32,502 bases of DNA from an uncultured Saprospiraceae bacterium (GCA_937974575.1 CALJVI010000313.1:1-32502); one strand, 5' to 3'. Positions 17,844 to 27,601 are shown, counted from the first letter of the stretch. A program made the numbers and translations. The notes: a model not told the origin generated them from the sequence alone.

Positions 17844-19934
17844 TTATTTGTTGATTGTCTTTTTGCCAAATGTATATACACCTTGTACACCAAATGCTTC
17901 ATATCTAAATCCTGTAACCGTACTTTGTGAGGCATTACTATTTCGGTAATAAAGGAAAATGTGTCCATTTTCTTTAAAGCGATATCCAAGTTTTAGATCC
18001 AGTCTTCTTGTGGATTCAGAAGCAGTCTCTCTAGTAGATTGTGTACCTAATGCAATAGTGATGTCATAGATGACCTTATCCTTCTTTCTTTCTATATTGT
18101 TAATGTTAAAAAAGCCTTCTGTTCCTATAAAGTATTCTGGACTAAAGTATAGGGTAGGGTACTGTTCTAGATGTGTCATTACATTATAGTTGACACCAAA
18201 TTTGATGAAAGGTATTTCAGAAAGATTATAATATAGGGAAGCAAATAATAGATTCCTTTTATTCTCATCGGTTTGAGTAGTAGCTATAAACTGTGTATAT
18301 AGCCCGATTTTAAACGGAGTTCGAATATGATAGAATACTTTGTGGTGACTCATCACTATTCCCGATCTTAAAAGATCTGCATTGTAATTATGTGCTTCTT
18401 GTACAAAGTTGTACCCCGCAGTTTGACTTTTGTTGATATCATACTGCATTCCTACATCCAAAAGGATGTCATTCCTAATAGAAGAACCATCACGATCTAC
18501 ACTTTTTGTGGGGATCATTTGAGCCATGAAACTAAGCTGCTTAAACGCTTGAAACTTAGTACCGATTCCAATGCCCATTTGAGTAGCATAGTTCTCGTTG
18601 CTCACTTGCTCAAGACGGCGATGAGTATAGTGTACAAATGATCGAAATCTTCCATTATCTCCAATTTCAAATTTTGCTTGTTTAACATGTGCAAAATTAT
18701 TTCCGATATCCCGTGCATACATATAATCCAAGGTTAGCTTAGGTCGATACTCATCTTTTACACGTTCTCTTAGATATACAGCGTCTGGCTGATTTGGTAC
18801 TATCTTTAAAGCTTGATTAATATAATCTACCGAGGCTTTATATTTTTTCTCTCCTCGCATCGCCTCCGCTATTCCCATTTTTACTTCAAAGGATGGTGCA
18901 TAAGTACTATCAAGGAAGTGATAGTAACTCAGTCCCTTATCGGTTTCATTATCCCATACATGCATTCTTCCACGAGCCAAAATAAGTTCTGGGACATCAT
19001 TCCCATACGTTGTCATCAGCGTATCAATAAGAGCATGTGCTTTTTCATATTTTCTACTAAAGCCGAGTGCATTCACCATGCTTATACTAGCTCTCAGCTT
19101 GTCCTTTATTGTTACATCTGGACTTTCTGCTAGCTCCATAGCCATTTTACTATATTCTCTAGCTCTCTTTTTTTGGTGCAATAGAACATTGGTATATGAC
19201 AGTCCGATGGTAGACTCCATAGGCTCTATCTCTTTGTCATTCAGTTGTTGATAAACCTTATTTGCCTTGAATGGCTTATCCATCCATAAATAGTTGACTG
19301 CTTTGTTTAGAAGCGCTTCTCTATCATCGGGATTTTTAGCAAGTATCGTATCCAGATGCATCATGGACGTATCATAGCTCAGCTTATTTCTATATTCCGA
19401 GGAGATAGCTAGTAGGATGTACTTTTTACTGACTTCAGCGTTTGCATTCTTAGGTTCTATGACCAGAGATTTATCAATATATTCCAATGCAGTTTGATTG
19501 TTCTTTAATCCAGCATTGGCGTTAGCATATCCAAGATTGACTACAAAATGATCAGGATTTATTTCTAAAAGTTCTGTATAAAGCTGAGCCGCTTCACCAA
19601 ATCTTTCGTTCCACATGAACGCTTCAGCTAAGTTTAATAGGATTTCAAAATCACCAGGATAGTGCTCTTGTAAATGTTGAAATTGTTCGAGAGCTTCTGC
19701 TTTGCTTCCCCCCAGTCCCATTGCTCTAGCATAGCATATTTTCGCAGTCTTATTGGTAGGATAGGATTTTAGTATATTGTCAAAATATACTTCAGCTTCA
19801 GAAAACTGGCCTGTCTCTAACATAGAATAGCCCTCCTGCATATCGGCTTGCGAATATGCAAAATGGCTTATAAGGCAAAGAATCATGCCTAAGAGTAAAT
19901 TACTTTTTTTTCTCACTTCTTCCTTTTCAGTCAT
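17844..19934 (-). CDS. TPR-repeat periplasmic region fused to an outer-membrane beta-barrel (YaiO-like / polysaccharide-export-porin-like)
   Basis: N-terminal TPRs (EGYSMLETGQFSEAEVYFDNILKSYPTNKTAKICYARAMGLGG...). C-terminal amphipathic strands ending VTGFRYEAFGVQGVYTFGKKTINK; ...RPKLTLDYMYARDIGNNFAHVKQAKFEIGDNGRFRSFVHYTHR. Confidence 0.75.
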   Translation of the reverse strand: MTEKEEVRKKSNLLLGMILCLISHFAYSQADMQEGYSMLETGQFSEAEVYFDNILKSYPTNKTAKICYARAMGLGGSKAEALEQFQHLQEHYPGDFEILLNLAEAFMWNERFGEAAQLYTELLEINPDHFVVNLGYANANAGLKNNQTALEYIDKSLVIEPKNANAEVSKKYILLAISSEYRNKLSYDTSMMHLDTILAKNPDDREALLNKAVNYLWMDKPFKANKVYQQLNDKEIEPMESTIGLSYTNVLLHQKKRAREYSKMAMELAESPDVTIKDKLRASISMVNALGFSRKYEKAHALIDTLMTTYGNDVPELILARGRMHVWDNETDKGLSYYHFLDSTYAPSFEVKMGIAEAMRGEKKYKASVDYINQALKIVPNQPDAVYLRERVKDEYRPKLTLDYMYARDIGNNFAHVKQAKFEIGDNGRFRSFVHYTHRRLEQVSNENYATQMGIGIGTKFQAFKQLSFMAQMIPTKSVDRDGSSIRNDILLDVGMQYDINKSQTAGYNFVQEAHNYNADLLRSGIVMSHHKVFYHIRTPFKIGLYTQFIATTQTDENKRNLLFASLYYNLSEIPFIKFGVNYNVMTHLEQYPTLYFSPEYFIGTEGFFNINNIERKKDKVIYDITIALGTQSTRETASESTRRLDLKLGYRFKENGHIFLYYRNSNASQSTVTGFRYEAFGVQGVYTFGKKTINK

Positions 19935-20068
19935 GCATTAGAATCATTTCTAAACATGCGATTTTGAATTTATTTTGCTGGTATTTGAGGAATAAGGAGC
20001 GCAAACCATTTTTTTAAAACAGTTCACACTCCCGTTATTCATCTATTGCAAAATATCTTTACCGTGCA

Positions 20069-22837
20069 CTATGGCGCACTCAATATTATCTTTGAAGTGT
20101 AGATCTTTCCTTCTCCACTTATTATTTGTATAAAGTATATTCCAGGTATCATTCCATCCGTCTTACCTAGAGAGAATGAATTTATTCCTTGCATTAAATT
20201 TCCTTTCTCCTCCATGATCATTCTACCAGTATTATCTGTAAGCTTCATCTCATAGCTTGTTGCATTCTCTGCATGCATATAGTATTCCGTATAATCCACA
20301 AAAGGATTAGGCTGTACTACCAGTTTTCCATCTTCAGGATCTGGAGTAAGCAATGGTATTTCACTATTATTGAAGTTTAGATTTCTTAAGTTCATTACCA
20401 CTTCCTTCGTATTGGATTCTGTATTTAGTACTTCAAATACAACCATTTTCACATCCTTCCAGTCCATCTCCTCATTTCCACTAAAGTCTGATTTTGTCAA
20501 AGTGAATTTCTTTGCATCTGGAGTTAGGCGCACTGTTGTACGTGGTTGATCTTCCCAAAGAACAATGCTCTCTTTTACCACCACTACATTGACAATTGTG
20601 TTTCCTGTAGCAGTAAAAGTAAAGTTGTTGTACTGGTCCATATCCATCGGCCTAAACTTTGGCCCCATCCCTCTGAATACATTCATAGATGTATTTATCT
20701 GAGCGTTTAACGATACATCTCTATGGAGTTGGTAGGCACTAGCGTCTTCTATTTTTTCTGATGGAGAGACGGTATAGTCCACTAATGTATTTGTAGATTC
20801 TTCAAATTCAGTTCCCCATGGGCCATCCGCAAAAAACAAATCATCCATTGCTCCATATTCCGTACTGAGTCTAAAACCTACATCATATGCCTCTTGCATA
20901 TCTAGCGAGATTACATGACGCAATGATTTATCTAATTCATAAGTTTGGAAAGCACTTTCAGTTCCACTAGTCTCCGTCACAGTCTGCTTACCTTCGATAG
21001 TTATACTTTTGCTTTGGTTCTTATTTATTATGTGTAAATCAAGCTTACCATTATTTATTTTTCCGTGACTTACAAATACTCTTGGTGGCTTTGTAGTTTC
21101 TATACTAGCTATCTCACTATGTTGACCAACTCTTTGTAGGGTAGCATCTACCAGTTGAGTAAGTGAGGCGATATCATTGGCCCAGATTTGGAAATTATAC
21201 ATTTCTGCTTTCTGAGAGTAATGTTCCTTTAGCCAGTGATTTTCAATGTGAGCCCCCTTATCATCAATATATGCTGCGAATGAACATACATATTCGATGT
21301 TGCCATCCAACTGAACTATTTCAGTAGTGATCAGCTGTGCATCATCAAAAAACATCGTAGAGATATCCTTGATTTGTGCACCATCCAATCTGTCGCAGAT
21401 ATACTTGCTGTGTTCATAAGTATCATTTTCAGTTTTTAACAGCAGGAGTGAAGCAACTCTTCTTTCCGCCATTACATAGTCTGTACTGATTACTTCTGTA
21501 GCATTGGTGATATCTATCAAGTCCTCTGGAGAAGAGTCTACAGTGATAGCTTCTGGAAATACATCTGCTGGAATAAACATGGACATATCAAACCCAGATC
21601 TCAAATTAGGATCTATAGGTCTTGCATTGAATATTGGGAAATGTTTTGTGCCAATATCTTCTCTTTTGCGTACAAAGTTTCTACTTGCGATTTTACTGCC
21701 CAGTCTTCTATTACTCTCTAGACCACCTAGATTACCACCGGAAGTATTACACTGTGGATCTGCATCATCAATCAGTCCATCGCCATTATCATCAATTCCA
21801 TTATCGCAGATTTCTACACATACCGTTACCGTTTGACATTCAGCATCTGCACAATCTACAAAGCCATCCCCATCATCATCGATCCCGTTATTACAGATTT
21901 CTACAATACAAGAGTTCGAGTTGAAGCAATCTGGATCTTCACAATCAATCAGTCCATCCCCGTCATCATCAATTCCATTACCACAGTCTACCTCAAATGG
22001 AGCCGTCGCCAAGCCACAATTAAATCCATCATTCGAATTAAGGTTAGCGGTAGCATTCATGACTTCTGTCGCTATTTTTGTTTCTATATCTATGTAGTAT
22101 ATTTTTCCTGATACGCCATTTGCGACAAATAATTCACCGCCTAGATTTGCCCATACAGCTCCATAGTACCCTGCGTCATTATTGATAGGTCCTATGAGAT
22201 CTGAGTACACTACAGTTCCAGTATTTTGATTTATTTGTATGAGTCTGCCATCGTTGCCTACAGCATACAGGTTGCCATCACCATAGTGATATGCAATGTC
22301 TGTACCTCCAGGATAAGGTATGCCCGTATCCTCCCAAGCCAGCGTAGATTGGTTGAGATCTATACGCAGTATATTTGACTGCGTATTCCCTAGATACATG
22401 ATGCCAGCGTCATCTATAGTCGCCATGAAATATACATTGTTACCTGGCAGTACCAATCCCAAATTTCCTAATGTACCATTGTTACCAACTAGTACTAATA
22501 TATGATTTCCATTTGTTGTAGCCGATGCATACACATGACCATCCTTCGGATTCATAGCTGCACCATTGATTTGATTTATACCGTTTAGTACAAAAATATC
22601 CTTGTACCATTGGTTTGCAATATCTAGTGTAGCCAAGTATCGGTTATTGATTACTTGGTAAAATCTATCATCACATTCAAAGCAAAAATTATATGCTTGA
22701 CAATCTGAATCTCGGCAATCCACTTCACCATCTCCATCATCATCTATTCTATTCCAGCAGATTTCTGCTTGAGCAAATAGCGATTGAAAATTCAAGCTAA
22801 CAAAAAACAATAAGGTATAAGTCAGAAGTTTTTTCAT
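20069..22837 (-). CDS. Secreted T9SS-sorted protein with four C-x-N-G-I-D-D-D-G-D-G calcium-loop-like repeats, a propeller-like N-terminal region and a CBM-like region
   Basis: Signal peptide. Repeats CWNRIDDDGDGEVDCRDSDC, CGNGIDDDGDGLIDCEDPDC, CNNGIDDDGDGFVDCADAEC, CDNGIDDNGDGLIDDADPQC. C-terminus PNPFVDYTEYYMH...YEMKLTDNTGRMIMEE...GIYFIQIISGEGKIYTSKIIL is a T9SS type A sorting domain. Confidence 0.85.
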   Translation of the reverse strand: MKKLLTYTLLFFVSLNFQSLFAQAEICWNRIDDDGDGEVDCRDSDCQAYNFCFECDDRFYQVINNRYLATLDIANQWYKDIFVLNGINQINGAAMNPKDGHVYASATTNGNHILVLVGNNGTLGNLGLVLPGNNVYFMATIDDAGIMYLGNTQSNILRIDLNQSTLAWEDTGIPYPGGTDIAYHYGDGNLYAVGNDGRLIQINQNTGTVVYSDLIGPINNDAGYYGAVWANLGGELFVANGVSGKIYYIDIETKIATEVMNATANLNSNDGFNCGLATAPFEVDCGNGIDDDGDGLIDCEDPDCFNSNSCIVEICNNGIDDDGDGFVDCADAECQTVTVCVEICDNGIDDNGDGLIDDADPQCNTSGGNLGGLESNRRLGSKIASRNFVRKREDIGTKHFPIFNARPIDPNLRSGFDMSMFIPADVFPEAITVDSSPEDLIDITNATEVISTDYVMAERRVASLLLLKTENDTYEHSKYICDRLDGAQIKDISTMFFDDAQLITTEIVQLDGNIEYVCSFAAYIDDKGAHIENHWLKEHYSQKAEMYNFQIWANDIASLTQLVDATLQRVGQHSEIASIETTKPPRVFVSHGKINNGKLDLHIINKNQSKSITIEGKQTVTETSGTESAFQTYELDKSLRHVISLDMQEAYDVGFRLSTEYGAMDDLFFADGPWGTEFEESTNTLVDYTVSPSEKIEDASAYQLHRDVSLNAQINTSMNVFRGMGPKFRPMDMDQYNNFTFTATGNTIVNVVVVKESIVLWEDQPRTTVRLTPDAKKFTLTKSDFSGNEEMDWKDVKMVVFEVLNTESNTKEVVMNLRNLNFNNSEIPLLTPDPEDGKLVVQPNPFVDYTEYYMHAENATSYEMKLTDNTGRMIMEEKGNLMQGINSFSLGKTDGMIPGIYFIQIISGEGKIYTSKIILSAP

Positions 22838-23132
22838 GACTAGGTATATTTTATGGTGTTATCAGGGATACCCTACAAGTATGCTATATAAATCTTCCTC
22901 TATGACCCTATCATTTTTGTATTTTGTGACGAGCTCTTTAGCCTCATAGTAGCTTTTGATTATATCTATTTTTCATCTGTTGATTTTACTTTATGCATAG
23001 ATAGCTGACAGCTAATTTATTGAAGGTGTGTTCTATTAGTATATATAGCTATTATTTATTTCTCCTATATTTTTGGTGACGATGTCAAGGGGTGGATTAG
23101 TTTGGTATTTATATGTAGACATAACAATATTT

Positions 23133-23293
23133 GGGGCCTACCCATGCTAGAGAAGACGTTGAAAATAACGTCTCCTCTAGCATGGGTCGCTACGTTCCAT
23201 GACTCGCTAGTCAGCTCGGTCCTCAGCCTGCGCTACATCCTAGGCACGGACTAGCGCCTTATCAGTCGCTACCATTGCACGTCGCTAGTCCGT
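23133..23293 (+). repeat. Copy C of the structured intergenic element family
   Basis: GGGGCCTA followed by CCCATGCTAGAGAAGACGTT-gaaaat-AACGTCTCCTCTAGCATGGG (23141-23186, 19/20 paired), then TCGCTACGTTCCATGACTCGCTAGTCAGCTCGG...TTGCACGTCGCTAGTCCGT. Second stem 23246-23256 / 23283-23293 (ACGGACTAGCG / CGCTAGTCCGT, 11 bp perfect). Confidence 0.85.
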
Positions 23294-23490
23294 AGATCTC
23301 GATAATAATGGAATTAGGGCATCTCTATTACGCTGTTCCTTTTTTGCTTCGCAATGATTGATCACATCAGCGGCTATAATGACGACTTGAAATGCAAATT
23401 ATCTACTTAGTCAATAGTCTTGTCTTAAGTTTTTTACGACAGATGCATTGCATGTGAAAGACTAGGTCGGTGAAGGCTCTATATAATCTA

Positions 23491-24366
23491 CTAAGAAACT
23501 TCAGCTAACCAAGCGACCAACTCTTTGCGCATAGCATTATCTGTATGCGCCCAGGATGCAGCATCAAGATGAGTAGCATTATCAATAGTTTGATATTGCA
23601 GCATATTTGGATATAGATCACTATACTTTTTTTGCAGGGACTGGGAGGCTGCTTGCTGAACAAAAGCATCTTTGTTGCCATGCGTACATAGGATTGGAAT
23701 AGGTCTGCTGTTTTCAATAAAATTAATAGGACTAGCATTGTAGAATCGCTTCGAGTTTCTGCGGCCTGCATATCTATACAACACTGGTGTCTTCTTCATT
23801 CCACTCAAATCAAAAGGGGGAGCGTATAAGAAAAGACCACAAAAATTTTGTTGTGAAAAAACAGCCTGTTCATGCAGATCCTTTCTGAAGTATAGCAGCG
23901 ATGCTAGATTCGCACCTGCACTTACACCTCCCAAAATGATGCGATCTAGCTGGTTGATCTTTCCTTCTTTTTGTAAGGTGCGCAAATGATTTATCATAAG
24001 GGTGACATCCTCTAGTATATGATCTGCATGATACAAAGGCACTTTGCGATAGCAGGGCATGATGATCTGATATCCAAGTTGCGTAAAGAGCTCGGCCTTC
24101 TTGCTGAATAATTCAGGCTTACCGAATATCCATCCACCTCCATGATAATAGATAATAAGGGGCTTGTTGGGATCTATTTTCAAGGGAGAGTAAAGCATTA
24201 GATACTGTTTGGCATGTGGGCCAAACTGGATTCTCTCGGACCTCAGATTCGTGTTTTTGCTCGTAGATAGTGTTTTGAACCAGTATCCAGCCAATTGCAA
24301 CAGCTCATAAACAATAGTACCACGTAGCATATCCGATAAATATAGAAAATTTAACAAAATCATCAC
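23491..24366 (-). CDS. Alpha/beta-hydrolase esterase/lipase (HSL/BD-FAE-like)
   Basis: PLIIYYHGGGWIFGKPE oxyanion motif, IILGGVSAGANLASLL nucleophile elbow (GVSAG), and TIDNATHLDAAS catalytic His. Confidence 0.88.
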   Translation of the reverse strand: MMILLNFLYLSDMLRGTIVYELLQLAGYWFKTLSTSKNTNLRSERIQFGPHAKQYLMLYSPLKIDPNKPLIIYYHGGGWIFGKPELFSKKAELFTQLGYQIIMPCYRKVPLYHADHILEDVTLMINHLRTLQKEGKINQLDRIILGGVSAGANLASLLYFRKDLHEQAVFSQQNFCGLFLYAPPFDLSGMKKTPVLYRYAGRRNSKRFYNASPINFIENSRPIPILCTHGNKDAFVQQAASQSLQKKYSDLYPNMLQYQTIDNATHLDAASWAHTDNAMRKELVAWLAEVS

Positions 24367-24423
24367 ACATATTTCGTCGCTTGGTACGTTTTATGACTAT
24401 ACATACATTATAATAATCTGAAT

Positions 24424-25473
24424 ATGAAAGCGAATATATCCCTCTACCTATCTCTATTTTCAGTATTGTTGATCTGGTCCTGTAAGCCAGATGACGGAAT
24501 GAACGTCAACCCTGACAATACCGATCCAAGTAACTTTGAAATTAAAATTCAAAACGAATTTGTTTCTGCACCTTCCAAGGTGTCGGTTTTTTATCGAGTA
24601 CTTGATGGCTTAGGAGCTCCTGTATCTGGACTTACTGAAGCGGATTTTAATATCTTAGAAAAAGGTAGGAATGATGCAGATTTCAAATTGATCTCTACAG
24701 ACGAAGCGGATAGAGTCATTTCAGACAATAAAGATATCTTTCGTTATAATGTCGTTCTGCTCTTAGATTTGAGTGGGTCTGTGATCAATAATGATTTGGA
24801 TGCACTAAAAATTTCTGCAGAACAATTTGTTACCAACCTTTTGAGTACAAAAAACAATTCTACCAAGATTGGTATTTTCTGGTTTGATGGTGTAGATATT
24901 CTGCACGAGCTGGTTAGTTTTACAGACAATCTCGAACAATTGACTAATGGAATCAATGGCATGAATGAGAATATGTCTAATGACAAATCAACAGATTTGT
25001 TTGGTGCCATTCTTAAAGGAACAGAGAAAGCAAAGAATGCAGTTGCGGATAATATTGCTAGTGGTTTTCAGTCCGCTGCTTCTGTGATTACCTTTACAGA
25101 TGGGACGGATCAAGCAGCACGTTACTTGCGTAAAGATGCATTCCAGGCAGTAGAGGATGCATCGGAGACTTTGGACTATTATACCATCGGTCTTGGTAAT
25201 GAAATAGACGATGAAGTTCTTTCCGCTTTAGGACCAAATAGCGCCTTGTCAACCGATGACCCAGATGACCTCTCCAATAAATTTAGAGAAATCGCCGATT
25301 ATATCTTTGACGAAGCCAATAGCTTCTACCTTTTTGAATATTGTACTCCAAAGCGAGATGGTTCTGGAATCAATGGGCTACGCCTTGAAGTAAATACACT
25401 AGAAGGTTCAGCATCTATCACCACCACCTTTGACGCTACAGGATTTGAAAGTGGTAGCTGTGAACTCAGATAG
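24424..25473 (+). CDS. VWA-domain lipoprotein
   Basis: Lipobox (LLIWSC). NVVLLLDLSGSVINNDLDALK MIDAS motif (DxSxS). ASVITFTDGTDQAAR. Confidence 0.87.
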   Translation: MKANISLYLSLFSVLLIWSCKPDDGMNVNPDNTDPSNFEIKIQNEFVSAPSKVSVFYRVLDGLGAPVSGLTEADFNILEKGRNDADFKLISTDEADRVISDNKDIFRYNVVLLLDLSGSVINNDLDALKISAEQFVTNLLSTKNNSTKIGIFWFDGVDILHELVSFTDNLEQLTNGINGMNENMSNDKSTDLFGAILKGTEKAKNAVADNIASGFQSAASVITFTDGTDQAARYLRKDAFQAVEDASETLDYYTIGLGNEIDDEVLSALGPNSALSTDDPDDLSNKFREIADYIFDEANSFYLFEYCTPKRDGSGINGLRLEVNTLEGSASITTTFDATGFESGSCELR

Positions 25474-26479
25474 TCAAATTTGGCAAACTTACCGCTTTAA
25501 ATATCTTGAAACTACTCAGATAGTTGAAAAACTGAGTACTCACCTTTGGACGTATTCCTTTTGATCTTGCTATCCTATAATGCGCTTGATAATAAGGTGG
25601 GGTATATCCAAATGGCGGAGGTGTCAAAAAAGTGAAAAGAGCTGCCAGCTTTATCAATGCAGAAAAGATCAATCTCATCAGTGTAGTATATCTTAAGTCA
25701 AAAGAGGTTCTTAGTTGAAAAGGCAGCAGACCTGCAGCAAATAACTTTGCTAAGTATGCAGGTACATATGGAGGATCAAAGATGACCTTCGCCAAGTCAC
25801 GGGTTGTTTTGTCTACACGCAGATAATCGCCAGCAAGCATATCCTTGTAGTATATTTTGAAGGCAGCATAATCTTCTGGATAGACATCCTGAGCTATACC
25901 CATTACCAATGCAGTTCGTTTTGATTCTTGATAGAATTGTTCCTTTTCTTCTTTACTTAATCGTCTATTTACCAATTCAAATACTTGTATTGAAGTATGC
26001 AAGAGCGTTGCTTGAACCCAGCAAAGGTGATGGTGGTCGTTGGCGCAATATTCTTGCTCTAGTTTTTTCCCATTCACGTTTACGACGATCGTTCCACGAA
26101 TAAAATTATGGATTTGATGTAGTTTTCTTCCTGAGGCCAATGCTGTTTTTTGATCTCCAAAATATATTTTAATCATGCTCGTAAATGTCCGCTCTGCTCG
26201 CCCAAGATAGTCCTTACTAAACTGGCTAAACCTCGCTACACCATCTGCTACTGCAGGATGTGCTATTTGAGATAGGAGTGCGCTATAGGCTCCGAGTATT
26301 ACTGCAGGGCAGCGGTATATTTTCCAATGCATACTTCCAGGTCCAAAGAGCCCTTCTACACTATTACCAGCTGGAAAGTAGTGATGGATATGCTGCTTAT
26401 ATACCGCTGTTCTTTTTTGAGCATCAAGGACTACTTCCTCTTTTTTAAACTTAAAATTTGAAAATGGACACTTATTCAT
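25466..26479 (-). CDS. DUF2236 / MpaB-family (latex-clearing-protein-related) putative oxygenase
   Basis: GPGSMHWKIYRCPAVILGAYSALLSQIAHPAVADGVARFSQFSKDYLGRAERTFTSMIKIYFGD...IHNFIRGTIVV...YCANDHHHLCWVQATLLHTSI. Tail-to-tail 8-bp overlap with the VWA gene. Confidence 0.85.
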   Translation of the reverse strand: MNKCPFSNFKFKKEEVVLDAQKRTAVYKQHIHHYFPAGNSVEGLFGPGSMHWKIYRCPAVILGAYSALLSQIAHPAVADGVARFSQFSKDYLGRAERTFTSMIKIYFGDQKTALASGRKLHQIHNFIRGTIVVNVNGKKLEQEYCANDHHHLCWVQATLLHTSIQVFELVNRRLSKEEKEQFYQESKRTALVMGIAQDVYPEDYAAFKIYYKDMLAGDYLRVDKTTRDLAKVIFDPPYVPAYLAKLFAAGLLPFQLRTSFDLRYTTLMRLIFSALIKLAALFTFLTPPPFGYTPPYYQAHYRIARSKGIRPKVSTQFFNYLSSFKIFKAVSLPNLTI

Positions 26480-26516
26480 GAGGTAGAATTTTTCACTTTA
26501 AATAATAGAAATGGAA

Positions 26517-27053
26517 TTATAAATAGATTGCGCGTTTATGAATATTCTTTTTGAGAATCATTTCTTGCAGCGTATCTACTCGCTCATGGAGCAAGTGTCG
26601 AAAGTCCCACTTTGAAAAATCGACTGCTTCTCTTCCCAGCTGATAATCTTTATAAAAGACGGACATAAACTCAGGTAAGAAGACAGCACCAAATATCAAA
26701 GTGAGTAGAGTAGGTGCGGAAACTTTGCCTGCTCCAAACATGAAGCTGTACATACGTGTCTCCTCTATGATCGTAGTCCGATAACCCAGTATGACATGCG
26801 TAATGTCATGCTCTTCGTAGTTCGCACTTATAGTAAAGCCTTGCCCTTCGTAAAATTCAAACCATTTTCTACCTAGACTTTCTTCTGGGTGAGCAGCCAA
26901 TTGTTCCATGGTGATGTTCCACTTACTGACAGCCGGTTTGCATAATTTCTTATAAAGAGGCACTGTGATGGTAGTCAAGAAATAGCATAAGTATTCTCTC
27001 CACTCAATTGTTTTTTGATACAGAGTATTTGGTTTGACTAGGCTATAGTTCAA
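26517..27053 (-). CDS. Coq4-like protein
   Basis: Contains YEEHDITHVILGYRTTIIEE, which fits the HDxxH-x(11)-E metal-binding signature of the Coq4 family, plus SLGRKWFEFYEGQGF. Confidence 0.72.
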   Translation of the reverse strand: MNYSLVKPNTLYQKTIEWREYLCYFLTTITVPLYKKLCKPAVSKWNITMEQLAAHPEESLGRKWFEFYEGQGFTISANYEEHDITHVILGYRTTIIEETRMYSFMFGAGKVSAPTLLTLIFGAVFLPEFMSVFYKDYQLGREAVDFSKWDFRHLLHERVDTLQEMILKKNIHKRAIYL

Positions 27054-27184
27054 CCAATTATTTTTGGCGCTTTTAAAGGATAGTGTTTAATATTCATGTT
27101 ATTGGATTTTATGTTTCTTAGATCTTGCTATCTTCTCTAACTTAAAGTGCAAAGCAATAAGCAAATGAGCCAAGATTGAATTAT

Positions 27185-27209
27185 TTAAAAGTACTTTGAA
27201 AATCAAAGT
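27185..27209. promoter_or_regulatory. Operator-like site 1: TTAAAAGTACTTTGAA-aat-CAAAGT
   Basis: Contains the inverted repeat ACTTTGA-aaa-TCAAAGT and the palindrome AAAGTACTTT. Same 16-mer plus 6-mer at the same spacing as 28261-28285. Confidence 0.6.
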
Positions 27210-27293
27210 GAATGGACAAAAAAAATATACATTCAAGACCTGTTTTTAGCAAACAGCAGAGATGTAGTATTATTTCATTAAGTGTGGTCATTT

Positions 27294-27593
27294 TCAATGT
27301 TGTATATTAAGCAGCGCTTCCAATCCATCAAGATGATCTTTAAACGCTTTCTTACCTTCTACAGTAGCGGAGTAGGAGGTGAGAGGTTTCCTACCTACAA
27401 ATTCTTTTTTCACTTGGATGAACTTATTCTCTTCCAATGATTTTATATGACTAGCAAGACGACCATCAGTTAAGTCCAACATCTCCTTGAGTGTCTTGAA
27501 GTCTACCCACTCATTGACCATCAACATGGACATGATACCGAGTCGGACTTTATTATCGAATGCTTTGTTAAGCTTGCTAATTATTTTTTTCAT
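27294..27593 (-). CDS. Winged-helix transcriptional regulator (small MarR/ArsR-like family)
   Basis: MKKIISKLNKAFDNKVRLGIMSMLMVNEWVDFKTLKEMLDLTDGRLASHIKSLEENKFIQVKKEFVGRKPLTSYSATVEGKKAF. The track start (27674) extends into the upstream gene; the ATG at 27593 is the natural start. Confidence 0.85.
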   Translation of the reverse strand: MKKIISKLNKAFDNKVRLGIMSMLMVNEWVDFKTLKEMLDLTDGRLASHIKSLEENKFIQVKKEFVGRKPLTSYSATVEGKKAFKDHLDGLEALLNIQH

Positions 27594-27601
27594 TTTCGGC
27601 C

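Noticed and set aside
21755-21990. Repeated CATCATCAATCAGTCCATC-type DNA resembling a tandem repeat or CRISPR
   Set aside because: Corresponds in frame to the DDDGDG protein repeats of the 20069-22837 CDS; spacing irregular, no CRISPR spacer structure or cas genes.
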